Assembly (NCBI GenBank): GCA_038503035.1
Contig: JAVSML010024012.1
Span: forward strand, 1-64,000
From: Crocodylus rhombifer
Lineage: Eukaryota; Chordata; Crocodylia; Crocodylidae
Reading direction: 5' to 3'
Length of the DNA stretch: 64,000 bases
Part shown: piece after piece, positions 33,524 to 44,323 of the stretch
Layout: the number at the start of each line of letters is the position of its first letter
Position numbering within the stretch: position 1 is the first letter of the stretch
Program-made: the position numbers and the translations under genes
The notes under the pieces: model-generated
Seen by the model: only the letters and a program-made list of their open reading frames with translations
Database searches by the model: none
Told to the model about the DNA's origin: nothing

Positions 33524-34285
33524 TCATGATTTGGTCAGTTCTATGAAATCATCACCTGCAATCGCTTGCAATTGATGATTGTCTTCCATGATTGCCTTAT
33601 CTGTGAGTCCAAAGAGGGCTGGCAAGGCTAATTCAGGATCAAAAGTTTCTACTGCAACTCGAGCACATGTTTCCATGAGGGGTGGGTGGCTGTGGTTTCT
33701 TGATTCAGTCTGTGACACGCTATTTCTGTCTTTCCCACTTTTCCTCTCCTGTTGTTGTCATGAGGTTTCAAAGTACTGAGATCCTTGCAGCAGACTCTTC
33801 CTCCATTTGGGGTGGTCCTGGGCAATAGTCTTCCACAAGTTGATGTTGATGCTTCATTTTTTTCAAGTGGGCCTTGAGGATGTCCTTGAAGAGTTTCCTC
33901 TGCGTACACCTTGATTGAGCTGGGAGAACAAAACTTGCTTCAGAAGTCAGGAGTTGGACATCTGGATGACATGGCCATCCCAGCAAAGTTGATGTTGGGT
34001 GATCATTGCCCTGATGTTTGTGTTGTTTTCTTGTGAGAGGACACTAATATTGGTACATCCATCTACCTACTGGAATAGAAGGATCTTCCTCAAGCAGTGT
34101 TGATGGTACTTTGCAAGCAACTTGAGATATCTCCTGTACATTGTCCATGTCTTAGCTCCATACAGTAAGGTGGAGATTATGACTGTTTGATAAAACCTGA
34201 GTCTCTGTGGAATACCATATAAAGACATTATATACAGTATTTTATACTGTATACAGTAATATTTTATAAGGGTAATCATTATATG
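33524..34285 (-). pseudogene. Non-LTR retrotransposon, C-terminal remnant of pol
   Basis: Minus-strand frames give Y-Q-T-V-I-I-S-T-L-L-Y-G-A-K-T-W-T, then KYHQHCLRKIL, and farther on FKDILKAHLKK and WKHVLELQ. In vertebrates this order (LLYG-ETWT, H-RCLR-IL, R-KDTLKA-LK, C-terminal His/Cys region) marks the end of the reverse transcriptase and the C-terminal domain of an intact non-LTR retrotransposon. Here several frameshifts and stops break it, and the catalytic part upstream is missing. It is not CR1; I cannot name the clade with confidence. Confidence 0.7.
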
Positions 34286-34716
34286 CTCATTTTTGGAGAG
34301 TTCCTTTTAAGTATCTTTTGCCTTAGCTCTAACTTCTTACTCTTTTCCAGTTATTAATATATTGCTGTATTTTTAGAGATCATGTTCACAGAGAGATTTG
34401 CACATAACTCCAGTGTTATTTACTTGAGTTGATGAAAATTACACTGGGATCAGACACAGAGAAATGTGCAGCTGTTCTAGGATAGGTGGCTGTTATGGCA
34501 TGTGGCCTCTACGCAGTAGAAGAACAGGCAATAAACTGTTTGTCTTCAGCAAACAACCACACAGGGATGCCCACAGACTGATGAAACCTAAACCCATCTA
34601 ACTTGCAGCAGAAGCATTTTTTCTATTTCTTTCAGGAATAATTTTCTCCTGGACCAGGCAAAGTTACCTGAGGTTTGCATAGTCTGACAGTTATTTTTTC
34701 ACCAGTGAAGTTGTAT

Positions 34717-34762
34717 AATTATGTCTGTTGATGCCCTAAGTGTAATTATGTCTGTTGATGCC
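34717..34762 (+). repeat. Tandem duplication of a 27-bp unit
   Basis: The 19-mer AATTATGTCTGTTGATGCC occurs at 34717-34735 and again at 34744-34762 with no mismatch. It is a recent local duplication. Confidence 0.9.
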
Positions 34763-36114
34763 TTCTACATAAAGTCTGTCAGATATGGAAGTATGATTAC
34801 TTAGATGTTGGTGTCTACATGATCTCTTGCAAGCACTGCCACCAGTAAAAAATATCATGAATGATTTTATCTACTAGATTGCTGACAGAGAAAGAAAGCA
34901 AAATTATTAAGAAATTATTTTTGCTAATTTGTTTTATGAATGCTTCAAATGCCTAATCAAGTCCAGGAAGGGGACAGTAAGATAGACAAGGGTGAGTGGC
35001 TGGGCTAATTTCAAGTGGTGACATCACTATTTTTATTAGCATAAAGAAAAATGTACAGATATCTCCAGAATGAAAAACACTCTAAGGGTTGCTGGTGGCC
35101 AGAGGCTAGACTCCAAGGTACCCAACGTAAGGGCTTATTTTACTACTGGACTCTAGTAGCAGCATCCACACTTGCTATGTTGCAGCAAGCTATAAGATAG
35201 GTTTTACTGGGTATTCCTGTTACTCAAGTCTTATTTCTATAGTATACTGGTCAAGAGAGCCAGTCATGAAGTGCAGCTTGAGAAATTGCAATAAGCAGTT
35301 GTGAGGCTGTTGGAGTGTAGTTTGAAAGAAAAGAAAACAAAATGGAGATTTTTCAAAGATTCAGTAATGTTTTGTGGCCACAGTTCTATAAATATGGCTT
35401 TCCTAAACAACAAAGCACCTCAATCCAATTAAAAAACATGTTACAGTTATATTCGTTTCTGGAAATAGTGAATTACTATCATAGTTTATTGTCTGTCATT
35501 TACAAGAAAGAGGAACTAAAGTATAAGATGAAACCACACGGCTCAATGTCTGAAAAGGGTAATTATAGACCCTATAGAGGTAGCTTGTGTCACTTTGCTA
35601 TATGAAATAAGTGCAACAATTTCAGACAAGATGGAAGATCATACAGAAATACCTATTATTGTTTCTACCAGCTCTCTTATCTTTGCATAATGTAACTATG
35701 CTCAAATTGATATAAAAGGAATAAGCTGAGTCTTGAAATTAAAGATAGATAGATAGATACGGCATATCTATATGGAAAATTATTTACTCTGGTTACAGAT
35801 AGTCAACCCCTAGTTTCAATTTCTAACCCAAAGAATGGTGTATCCCAAACAAAGGCTACAATACACAACAGATATGGGCAATATTCTCAGGTATTTTCTG
35901 ATATAAGATAAAATTCAAAGTAACAACCCACATGTCCATGCAGTTTGGTTATATGACATCTGCATATCAAAAAGGTAAGTAAAGATACTTTGGGCTGAGC
36001 AGTTATTGAATATTTGGGGCCAGACTGGGTTATTTGCAGGAAGAAGAATTTTATTATTCTCCTTCTGGTGTCTCTTTGCTAAAGTCCTATTTATTTACCA
36101 AAAAAAAAGTACAC
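34763..36114. other. Intergenic sequence, nothing recognised
   Basis: The only repeat of note is a short (GATA)n tract near 35742-35760. No exon is seen. Confidence 0.45.
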
Positions 36115-37406
36115 TGTAACAGGAAGCCAGAAAGTTCTGTTACTTGAAGGAGACGCTGCAACAGGCTAAGCTTTCAGGGTGGGACTGGCAGCTGAGCAAG
36201 AGGGAACTGCTGGGAAGCAAGCAGGCTAGTGACAGCCAGGATTGGAGCTACCATTAAGGGAGGCACGATGGCATGAGCTAGCTGCACTGCAGTAAGCTGC
36301 AAAGCGGGTAGGCATCTAGGCTTCCTGGCAGCTCAGCTAAGCTGTAGCAGGGAAGGGCAGGCCCAGTTATCAGGCCAAAATGGAAACCCTCTGGGTGCTG
36401 GAGAGCCCCTAAAAGGAAGGGCTGAGTCTTTGCAGGCACGTAAGTGCCTGAGACCAGGCAGTCAGTCTGGCCCTACACACTGCAAGGGAGGGAGCTCCTG
36501 AGTGAGACGGCTACAGGAGACAGACTGCCCACCACCCGAGCTGTCCCAAAGAGCTACAAGGAAAGAGCTTAGAGGGACTTACAGCTTGTGGGGAAGTAAT
36601 GACCCAGGGTGGGGAGGATTTCTGTAGTACAGCCATTGCGCTTGTGTTTATGTTCTGGTTAGATTAACCGGAGGACTGGATTGTCGCTACAAGGGAGGTA
36701 TGGAGGCCACAGAGGGCAGAGCACTCAGTAGCAGGCAGACTAGCTGAGGGTCAGGGACCCCAAGGGCTGAGACTGATGTGAAGAATTAAGCTGAAGCTAA
36801 GAGAGTGAAGGCCAGCATCAAGCATCATGGTGTGGGAGTCCGGGAGTGAGCTAAAGCTGCTTGGCCTGGGGTCTGGGATCCCAGGAGACTGGGGTGGGGT
36901 GAAGAAGGGCAAGGCCAGGAGGACTAAGGCCATGGCAGTAAGACAGAAGCCAAAGCAGCCTTAGACCACAAGGGCTAAAGCCTGGTGGAAGGCGTGGAAG
37001 CTAAACCGGGGCCAGTGGCCCAGGGAAAAGATAAAGCCTAGCCAGGGCCTTGGGCTCAGCAGGCTGACTTGAGTGTTTGACCGGTGGGCCAGACAGCTCA
37101 CCTGCATATTAAAGTAATATCTGTGAAGCATGGGCATGGCTACAGGGACAGAAGGAGGCCTTGAATATCCATAGGGGAATAGGTGCTCAGAGGCACTAAT
37201 AGGGCAAGAAGGCCATAGCATAGTGTCCCAGCAGCAAGGTAGAACTAGACTGGGCTTGCTCTGGGGTCTCCCCAAACCCTAGAAATAACATCAAAGCATG
37301 GCAGACAAGGTAAAAGAGGGGGCATCCTGGGGAGCCAGAGGGGGCTGGGTTGACTGGCCACCAGGAGGCATCACAGCCACCCCTGGGCCCTGATCCTGTC
37401 ATAACA
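36115..37406 (+). mobile_element. Candidate long LTR or LTR-like unit
   Basis: This GC-rich block of about 1.3 kb has sharp base-composition edges in A/T-rich surroundings. It begins TGTAACAGGAAG and ends CCTGTCATAACA, whose complement TGTTATGACAGG is similar to the start. TG...CA ends, an ATTAAA at about 37106 and purine-rich 'gcctgagaccaggcag' content fit a retroviral LTR. No target duplication is seen at these edges, so the boundaries or the class may be wrong. Confidence 0.38.
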
Positions 37407-40400
37407 CAAAGCCTTGTTTCACTGAAGACAGGAAGAACAAGCAACAATAGACAGTTTCCTTGTCCACCTAACACTGGCTCCCCAAAAGATCTGACCTTCA
37501 GCTTCCTACTAGAGCCATTCCTACTACTGGTGCTCTGACCCCCTGCTGCATTTTCCTAGCTTTCTGCTCCTACCAAACATGCATATGCAGATGCAACCAA
37601 GGAATGTCTCTCACCCTTGTGTTTGAAATCAGTCCCCACAAAAATTTCCTTGGCCCACCTGATTTAGCTTCTACCCAGGGTTTGCCATGCTGGCTATTGT
37701 TTTGATGGCAGTTTCCATGGTTTCAGTTATTACAACACAGAGGTCATTTAACTGCTCCTGCGTTTAGTTTAGTATACCAGTGGCTTTGTCCATGTCTATT
37801 ATTGATGGTAACTATTAAAATATTCCAGCATAATACTAAAGTCAAAGCAAAGACAGTAAATATGTTCTGTACAGCAGATCTGGAACCCTTGACAGTGAGA
37901 AATGCAGCGGCACAACCCAACACGAAACATGATCTTAAATCCCAAAGTACACAACATGATGGCCCGAATCAACTGCTGCACATAGCCAACTGTTTGCAGC
38001 TCCCACTGGCTTAAAAAGAACAACTAAGTGTCTATCAAAATTGTTTAGTGTGTGGATCTGAGTGATTATTCCTATAAAGTTCAGGACGTAAGTAGTCCAA
38101 AACAGCATAAAGGATATTTAGAAACTGTAAATGAGAAAGTCCATGCCAGGAATTTGGTAGAGTGGCCAGGGGCTGATCCAGAACAAAAAGAAATAGCAAA
38201 ACAATGTCAAGGCTGTCAACAAATGCAGCACGTGCCTTTGCAGCCTTGTGAATGACCAGCTGTTCTGTGCCAGTGAATCCAGTGAATGCACTACACTAAA
38301 CCAGTTATGGGACACATCACATTTTAGGACAGTAGATGTCCATTGTAAAAAGCTCAAAGAATTCAACTAAACTAGCAACAGCAGTGGAAATATTAATGAT
38401 CATACTCACTAGCTCTTACGTGGTAGCTGGCATGCATAGAATTCAAAATGCTTTATTAAAGTCAGTATTATTAGGTCCATTTTATAGGAGAGGGCAAATG
38501 GCTTTCCCACATTCATCCAGCAAATCAATGAAAGAATCAGGAAGAGAAAACAGATCTCCTTACTTTCAGTCGAGTGGGCTAGACTCCCTGTGGCCCCATC
38601 CCAGATCTGGGATTTGGTAAAAGAGTAAGGGATTAGGAACTGGCACTGCTGGAGTGGCTGCACCCAGGCTTGCAGCTTTTACCCCTCCCCTGCCTCCTCA
38701 CCCAGACAGGCAGACCATGCTACACAGGGAGCCAGGAATTTTTTTTTTAAGTCCCTGAAACAAATAATAATCCCTCTCCCACTCTTGGCATCCCTTCCTC
38801 TCCATGCTCAGCAGAACATCCCTTCTCCTTCCCTCTCATTTGCCCAGTGCCCTGCCCCCACTCTCTGGCTGTCCCATGGACAAAGGAGCTTCAAAGTCAC
38901 TTATTCTCAGCTCCAACCAGGCTGTGCAGGAAGCCAGGCTTAGTCAGCAGCAGCAGGTGCCACCCCCTACCCTGAGCCTACTCCTGGGCTGGCAAGTAAC
39001 ATTTAGGGGAACGGAGCAGAAAGAAGAAACCCACCTTTTGCCACTGTTCCCAGCTGAACAGCTCCTCATGCAGCCCAGCTGCAATGGGGCAAGAGTGACT
39101 CTGAAGGTCCCCTGCCTCTGGGGCAGCTGGGGACAGTGGAGATAGTGGCAACAACAATTGGGGGAGGGGGCAAATGGGAGGGAAGAGGAAGAAATGTGCA
39201 ACTGAGCATGGAGGGGACTGGTTTGGGGACTTAAATCTCTGGCTGCTGCTCCCACGGCATAGTTTGAAAGAGGGATGCAACTGTGCCACTGCATCCACTT
39301 TAGATCTGTCTCTGGGTCCTACCTCCTAACACGACCAGAAGAAATTGTGAATAACTTGTGAGCCTTTTTGAGACACTCTGTGTCTTCTATATTTAGAAAC
39401 GTGCCAAAACAGCCAAGTGGAAGTGGGTGAACAAACATGGCTACCTGGACTCCACCATGCCTGTATGGTTCCTTCATATTATATTTATTGGTTAAAAACA
39501 GAAAGCATAACATGCATGAAAAGTTCACTTCCAACAGTTCTCATTAAAAGTCAAGACCTCTACATACTGCACAGCTCTATTCACCCATTCAGAAATGTTT
39601 CCTTAAATTTTCTTCTTAGGAATAAGTGAAACATTCACCATCTTGTTCAATTTAAGTGTTACAGCCTGTTTCTCCTGTAAAATAAATGTTTAAAAAAGGA
39701 GAAAAATCTTCAGGGAAAAGCTCAGTGGGATACTGCTACAGGTCTTTGCTGTGAGGATGGAATGACTTGTAAAATACATATACAAAAGTACCATGAGGAT
39801 ACCACATTCTCATTTGGGGTGCATGTGCAAGATAAATAGTTTTAAAAGTTACATTAAATACATTCTAGATCCAGAAAGCAGCCTGATAACTTAAAAAAAA
39901 CATGTAAGCAACCAGGAAACCTGTATGTTACTCTCCATGTAAATTGTTTTTTTACTGAGGATAACATGACACAAAATTCTTTATAGTTCATCTATTATTA
40001 TACTAATCAGAACCCTTGGAGAAATGTATGTCTTAAATGTAAGTGCATAAAAATAAAAAGCAAGGCAACCTTACAAAATTAGCTGTTATTACTGATGTTC
40101 TGGCATACTGAAATGCCACTTATAGAGACAATGGTCCGGATCATCAACTGGTATGAATCAACCTAGCTCTTTTGAGGTCAACAGCTGGTGATCTCATCTT
40201 GTGTGTGTACATGCATCCTCTTGCACACTTACAGTATATATATCATCTGCTTATATACAGAAAAAATGTGCGTGTTGAGAACCAAATAAACTTTGCTTGC
40301 CTTGAAAACACTTTTATTTACACAGCTGTTTGGCTGAATTAGGACAGAAGTATTCTGTTAAAAAATAGACAGTTCTAATAGAATTTCTCTTGCTTTTTGA

Positions 40401-42077
40401 AGACTGCTGTACATCCTGAGCTCTGAGCCTCTCAGTAGGAAGTAACACACAGGGACTTTGAATGTCCTCTTTATTGTACTCTGTTAAAGGTGCCAGTATG
40501 AAGTGAATAGGTCTGAGATCCGAGGACTGTGGGAGAGGTTATTATAATGTACTGATACCCTACTGTGGGGAGTGAATGTGTTCCTCTCTCCAGGGCTCTT
40601 ATCTGAAGCACTCAGCTAGAAATGGAATAGAACTCTGAATTGTTCTAACACAGGCCTGGACCCTCCTCTGGGAAAACATTTTAGAAATAATAATGATAAA
40701 AAAAGAAATCAGGAGGAAATTAAAAGACCTTTTTTGAAAGGGTCCTCAAAAAAGCAAGGCTTTATTATCATAAGCTTTACAGCCACAATCAAAGGGAAAA
40801 GTTTGAAGGCTGGAATAAACAGCATGCTTGTGAAAAGTGCAGTGGTAGATACTATTTCTTACATCAAGTGTTGGTTCAGTGGCAAATGGTTCAGTAAACA
40901 GCACCTGTGCAGCAATAAATAAACAAATAAGATAGATAAATAGAATCTCCTCTAATTGGTTTTCTGTCAAAGAAGAGTTTATATTCCTCTTTGGGCAAGT
41001 CCCTGTCTATCTATCTGTCTAGAAATCTAATTTAGCTATCTATCTAGAAATCTAATTTCCAGCAATTAAATTTTAACTCTGCCAGTTAACAGATGTTTTT
41101 CTCCTTAAACTTCATCTGCAAACCCAGACGACTGCTCACTCATTCCACCATGGGAGCAGGCTGGCCTGTCCCACTGACTTGCACTTCTGCTGTATGAGTC
41201 TAAATGTGCTACTGGAAAAATTTGGCTGTACTCCAATGTTTTTACCAGATTATATTTCATCTCAGAGGTCATGCTCCAGCTTCTAGGGGAGGCAATGGAA
41301 GTTGTATCTAGTAGCCTAAGATTCTCCCACATTATATTCATTACAACTTTTGGAATCTATAGTTCCTCCTGGTTGGGCATCTACCAAAGTAACCAAACAC
41401 ATTTGTGTTGCCTAATATCATCCAGCCTAGTCTCCTCAAACCCCATGACTGCCTAAACAGCCAGAGAAATCCCACATGTTGTACAACAGCCAGGCTTCTT
41501 TCCTTTTCACTTAGTACACATGGGCTAGATACAGATATTCAAAAAGGCTGAGGTGGAACTGATCAAACCCCCAAGTTTCTGTAAGCAGAGGAGGTTAGAT
41601 TGAGAGCAAACAGTAGACATGTTTGGCATTTGGCGAGGCACACAGGCTGCCTACACTGGCCAAGGCAACGGGTTGGGGGTGCTCCTGTACGCCTCCCAGC
41701 AGGCCCTGCTGGATCCCCAGGCTGCTGGAAGCTGCCAAGTACAGCTGAGCACCTGAATCACCCCGACTGACTTCCTGGCTTGGGGGAGCATAACCCCCCA
41801 ACCCCCTGCCATCACCACCTCACCTGCCCCGGCCTCCGGACTTCCAAGTGCATCCTGTTGCTGGCTTGTCTCTGTGCTGATTTGGCTCTGTGACAGCCCA
41901 GGGGCAGGGCCTGCTGGGCACTCAGTCGGAGCAGCCAAGAGCAGCATGAGTGCAAGTGCATCTCCCTGGCAGACAGCGATCCACTGTGAATTGATAGAGG
42001 ATCTGGTACAGAACTTTGATGTACCAATCTAACCTTGACTGATTGAGTTTGAGCACAAAGTGAGGGAGGGACAGGTT
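37407..42077. other. Intergenic sequence with GC-rich islands, no gene recognised
   Basis: GC-rich stretches occur at about 38650-39300 and 41650-41950, and short CTAT/TCTA tracts near 41005-41055. Open frames in the GC-rich parts (for example 38804-39145) appear on both strands at once and have no domains, as expected by chance. Confidence 0.42.
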
Positions 42078-42893
42078 ACAACTAGATCTGGACAGGTTAC
42101 AGGGGTGGGCAGATGAGAATAGGATGGGATTCAATACTGACAAGTGCAGGGTACAGCACCTGGGGAGGAAGAACCAGCAGCATACCTACAGGCTGGGGAA
42201 CCCCCTTCTCATCAGCACAGAGGCAGAAAAGGATCTTGGAGTCATCATTGATGCCAAGACGAATATGGGCCGGCAGTGTGGGGATACAGTCAGGAAGGCC
42301 ATCCGCACCCTGTCATGCATCCACAGATGCATCTCAAGCAGGTCCAAGGAGGTGATCCTCCCCCTCTATGTGACACTGGTCAGGCCACTGTGTCCAGTTC
42401 TGGGCACCGCACTTCAGGAGGGATGTGGACAGCATAGAGAGTGTCCAGAGAAGGCCACTTGCATGGTCAGAGGGCAGCAGGGCAGGCCCTGTGAAGAGAG
42501 CCTACAGGACCTAAACCTGTTCAGCCTCCACAAGAGAACGCTGAGAGGGGATCTGGTTGCCGTCTATAAACTTACCATGGGAGACCTGCGGGGCACAGTA
42601 CCCTGTTCCCCCGCGCAGTACCAGGAGTAACTAGGAATAACGGCCACAAGTTGATTGAGAGTAGGTTCAGGCTGGACATCAGGAGGCGCTACTTCACAGT
42701 CAGGGCGGCTAGGATCTGGAACCAACTTCCAAGGGAAGTGGTGCTGGCTCCTACCCTGGGGGTCTTCAGAAGGAGGCTGGACAATCACCTTGCTGGGGTC
42801 GTTTGACCCCAGTACTCTTTCCTGCCATGGCAGGGGGTTGGACTTGATGATCTGCTCAGGTCCCTTCCGACCTGACCAACTATGAAACTAGGT
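42078..42893 (+). mobile_element. CR1 LINE, 5' truncated, second subfamily
   Basis: The 168-codon frame from 42124 shows the post-RT part of CR1 ORF2: FNTDKCRVQHLGRKN, then RQCGDTVRKAIRTLSCIHRC, then LPLYVTLVRP. At that point about 11 bases are missing relative to the copy at 11158-12696, so the Q-L-E-Y block is lost and the frame shifts. Downstream come RGDLVAVYKL and the 3' end 'gatctgctcaggtcccttcc' with 'gaccaactatgaaact'. The 3' end differs from that of the other two long CR1 copies, so this is a distinct subfamily, shared with 25961-26131. Confidence 0.9.
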
Positions 42894-43015
42894 CTGTCTT
42901 AGACTAAGTTCCACCATTTTTAAACCAGTCTATGTGAGCTGAACTTCTGTTCTGTTATAGGTGTATAGATGTATTTATACTGGTTCATGTGTAATGTCTA
43001 CCTGGCCATTGTGAG
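42894..43015 (-). repeat. Copy 3 of the 'tttaaaccagt' family
   Basis: Read on the minus strand it gives 'gacattacacatgaaccagt', 'ataacagaacagaagttcag', then 'agactggtttaaaaatgg', matching copies 1 and 2 in order. It directly abuts the CR1 3' end, so the CR1 may have inserted at or in it. Confidence 0.58.
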
Positions 43016-44323
43016 CACAAGTATGACCCACTGAACCTTCCTGTATAATAGTGTGCTACACTAGAAGCAGACACGTGTAACTAGAAATAATTAAATCAAC
43101 TAACTGAAGCACAATGGTTCATATCTATTTGGTGCTTATTTTGTAGTATATAGCAAGCATGTAAATACTAATACCACTCAATATGGCTCTAAATAAATAT
43201 CCATTAATATTATGCAGGATTCTGGGTCCAATTCACCATTGACTTGCAGCTTGTGTAGGCATTTATATCCATGCGAATGTGGGTAAAACACTACAAAACG
43301 AGACTAGCAGAGTATTACAGTTGCTTTGGTCTCTTGCAGATGACTATGTGGGGCTCAGGGGAAAAGAAGAATTGAATACTGTGTACAAGAATCTGCAAAA
43401 GGATAGCACAAAGGCAGAAGAAAAATATGCTTCCAGAAACTGAGCTCTATTCTTTCATTCTATTTACAGTGGTAATAACAATTAAAGACAGAATATTATC
43501 CCTGAAATTACTTAAAGCATTTTAACTTTTCCTAAGTATATTTTTCTACATAAATAAAATTCCTTTTCTTCCCCCAATTCTTACTGAAATTTTTTGGACA
43601 ATTTTAATAGTTCATAATGGCATGGCACTCTTGGGAGCCTGTTTAAAACTATTCAAATGCATCATGATAAACATTGGTCATTTTGATAATATCATGTTAA
43701 TTTATCTCTCATTTCATTCTCCTACCCTGAATTATGACATCACTGGATAATTGATTTGGAATAGGAGTCTTCAGTGTATCAAATATTCTCAAACTGCATT
43801 GGAGTTAACATGACCTGAAACCACCCAACACCTTTCATGAGATGCTGAACACCTCAAAGGACCAGGGCCCAGTGACATTATACACCCATATAATGCTCTG
43901 ACATAATTTGGTGATTATGGGATGAACGAGATAGTCAGTTAATGGCACACAACACATTTCTATAGCAGGCTTAGAGGCTAAATGAACCATGGTCAGGAAA
44001 TCAAAATCCAAATTACAGCTGACTTTGGTCCCTATTCAAAACCACTGATTCACTAAAGACAGTGGGGGTTCTGCCTGAGTCAGGAGTGAGTTAGGGACCT
44101 GAGCTCTCATTGTCTTCATGGGAGTTTTGCCTAAATGTGGAGTAAGTCACACTGAATGGGGTCCATTCACAAAGCAGCTAAGTAGGACTTCCAATACATC
44201 ACTATTTAGAAGTTAACACTACTTGGCGAGACATAACTGGAAGAAATACAGGCATTTTGGAGCCATTTCAAAAACTTGTATAAAGCAACAGTCTACGTGT
44301 ATTGTCACTTCTTCTCCCCTATA
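43016..44323. other. Intergenic sequence, mostly unassigned
   Basis: Near 44000-44170, blocks such as 'gggggttctgcctgag' and 'catgggagttttgcc' resemble an old amniote repeat that also seems present near 56130-56170. Otherwise nothing is recognised. Confidence 0.4.

Noticed and set aside
38804..39298. ORFs of 106-116 codons on both strands over the same GC-rich stretch
   Set aside because: Simultaneous open frames on both strands indicate base composition, not coding.
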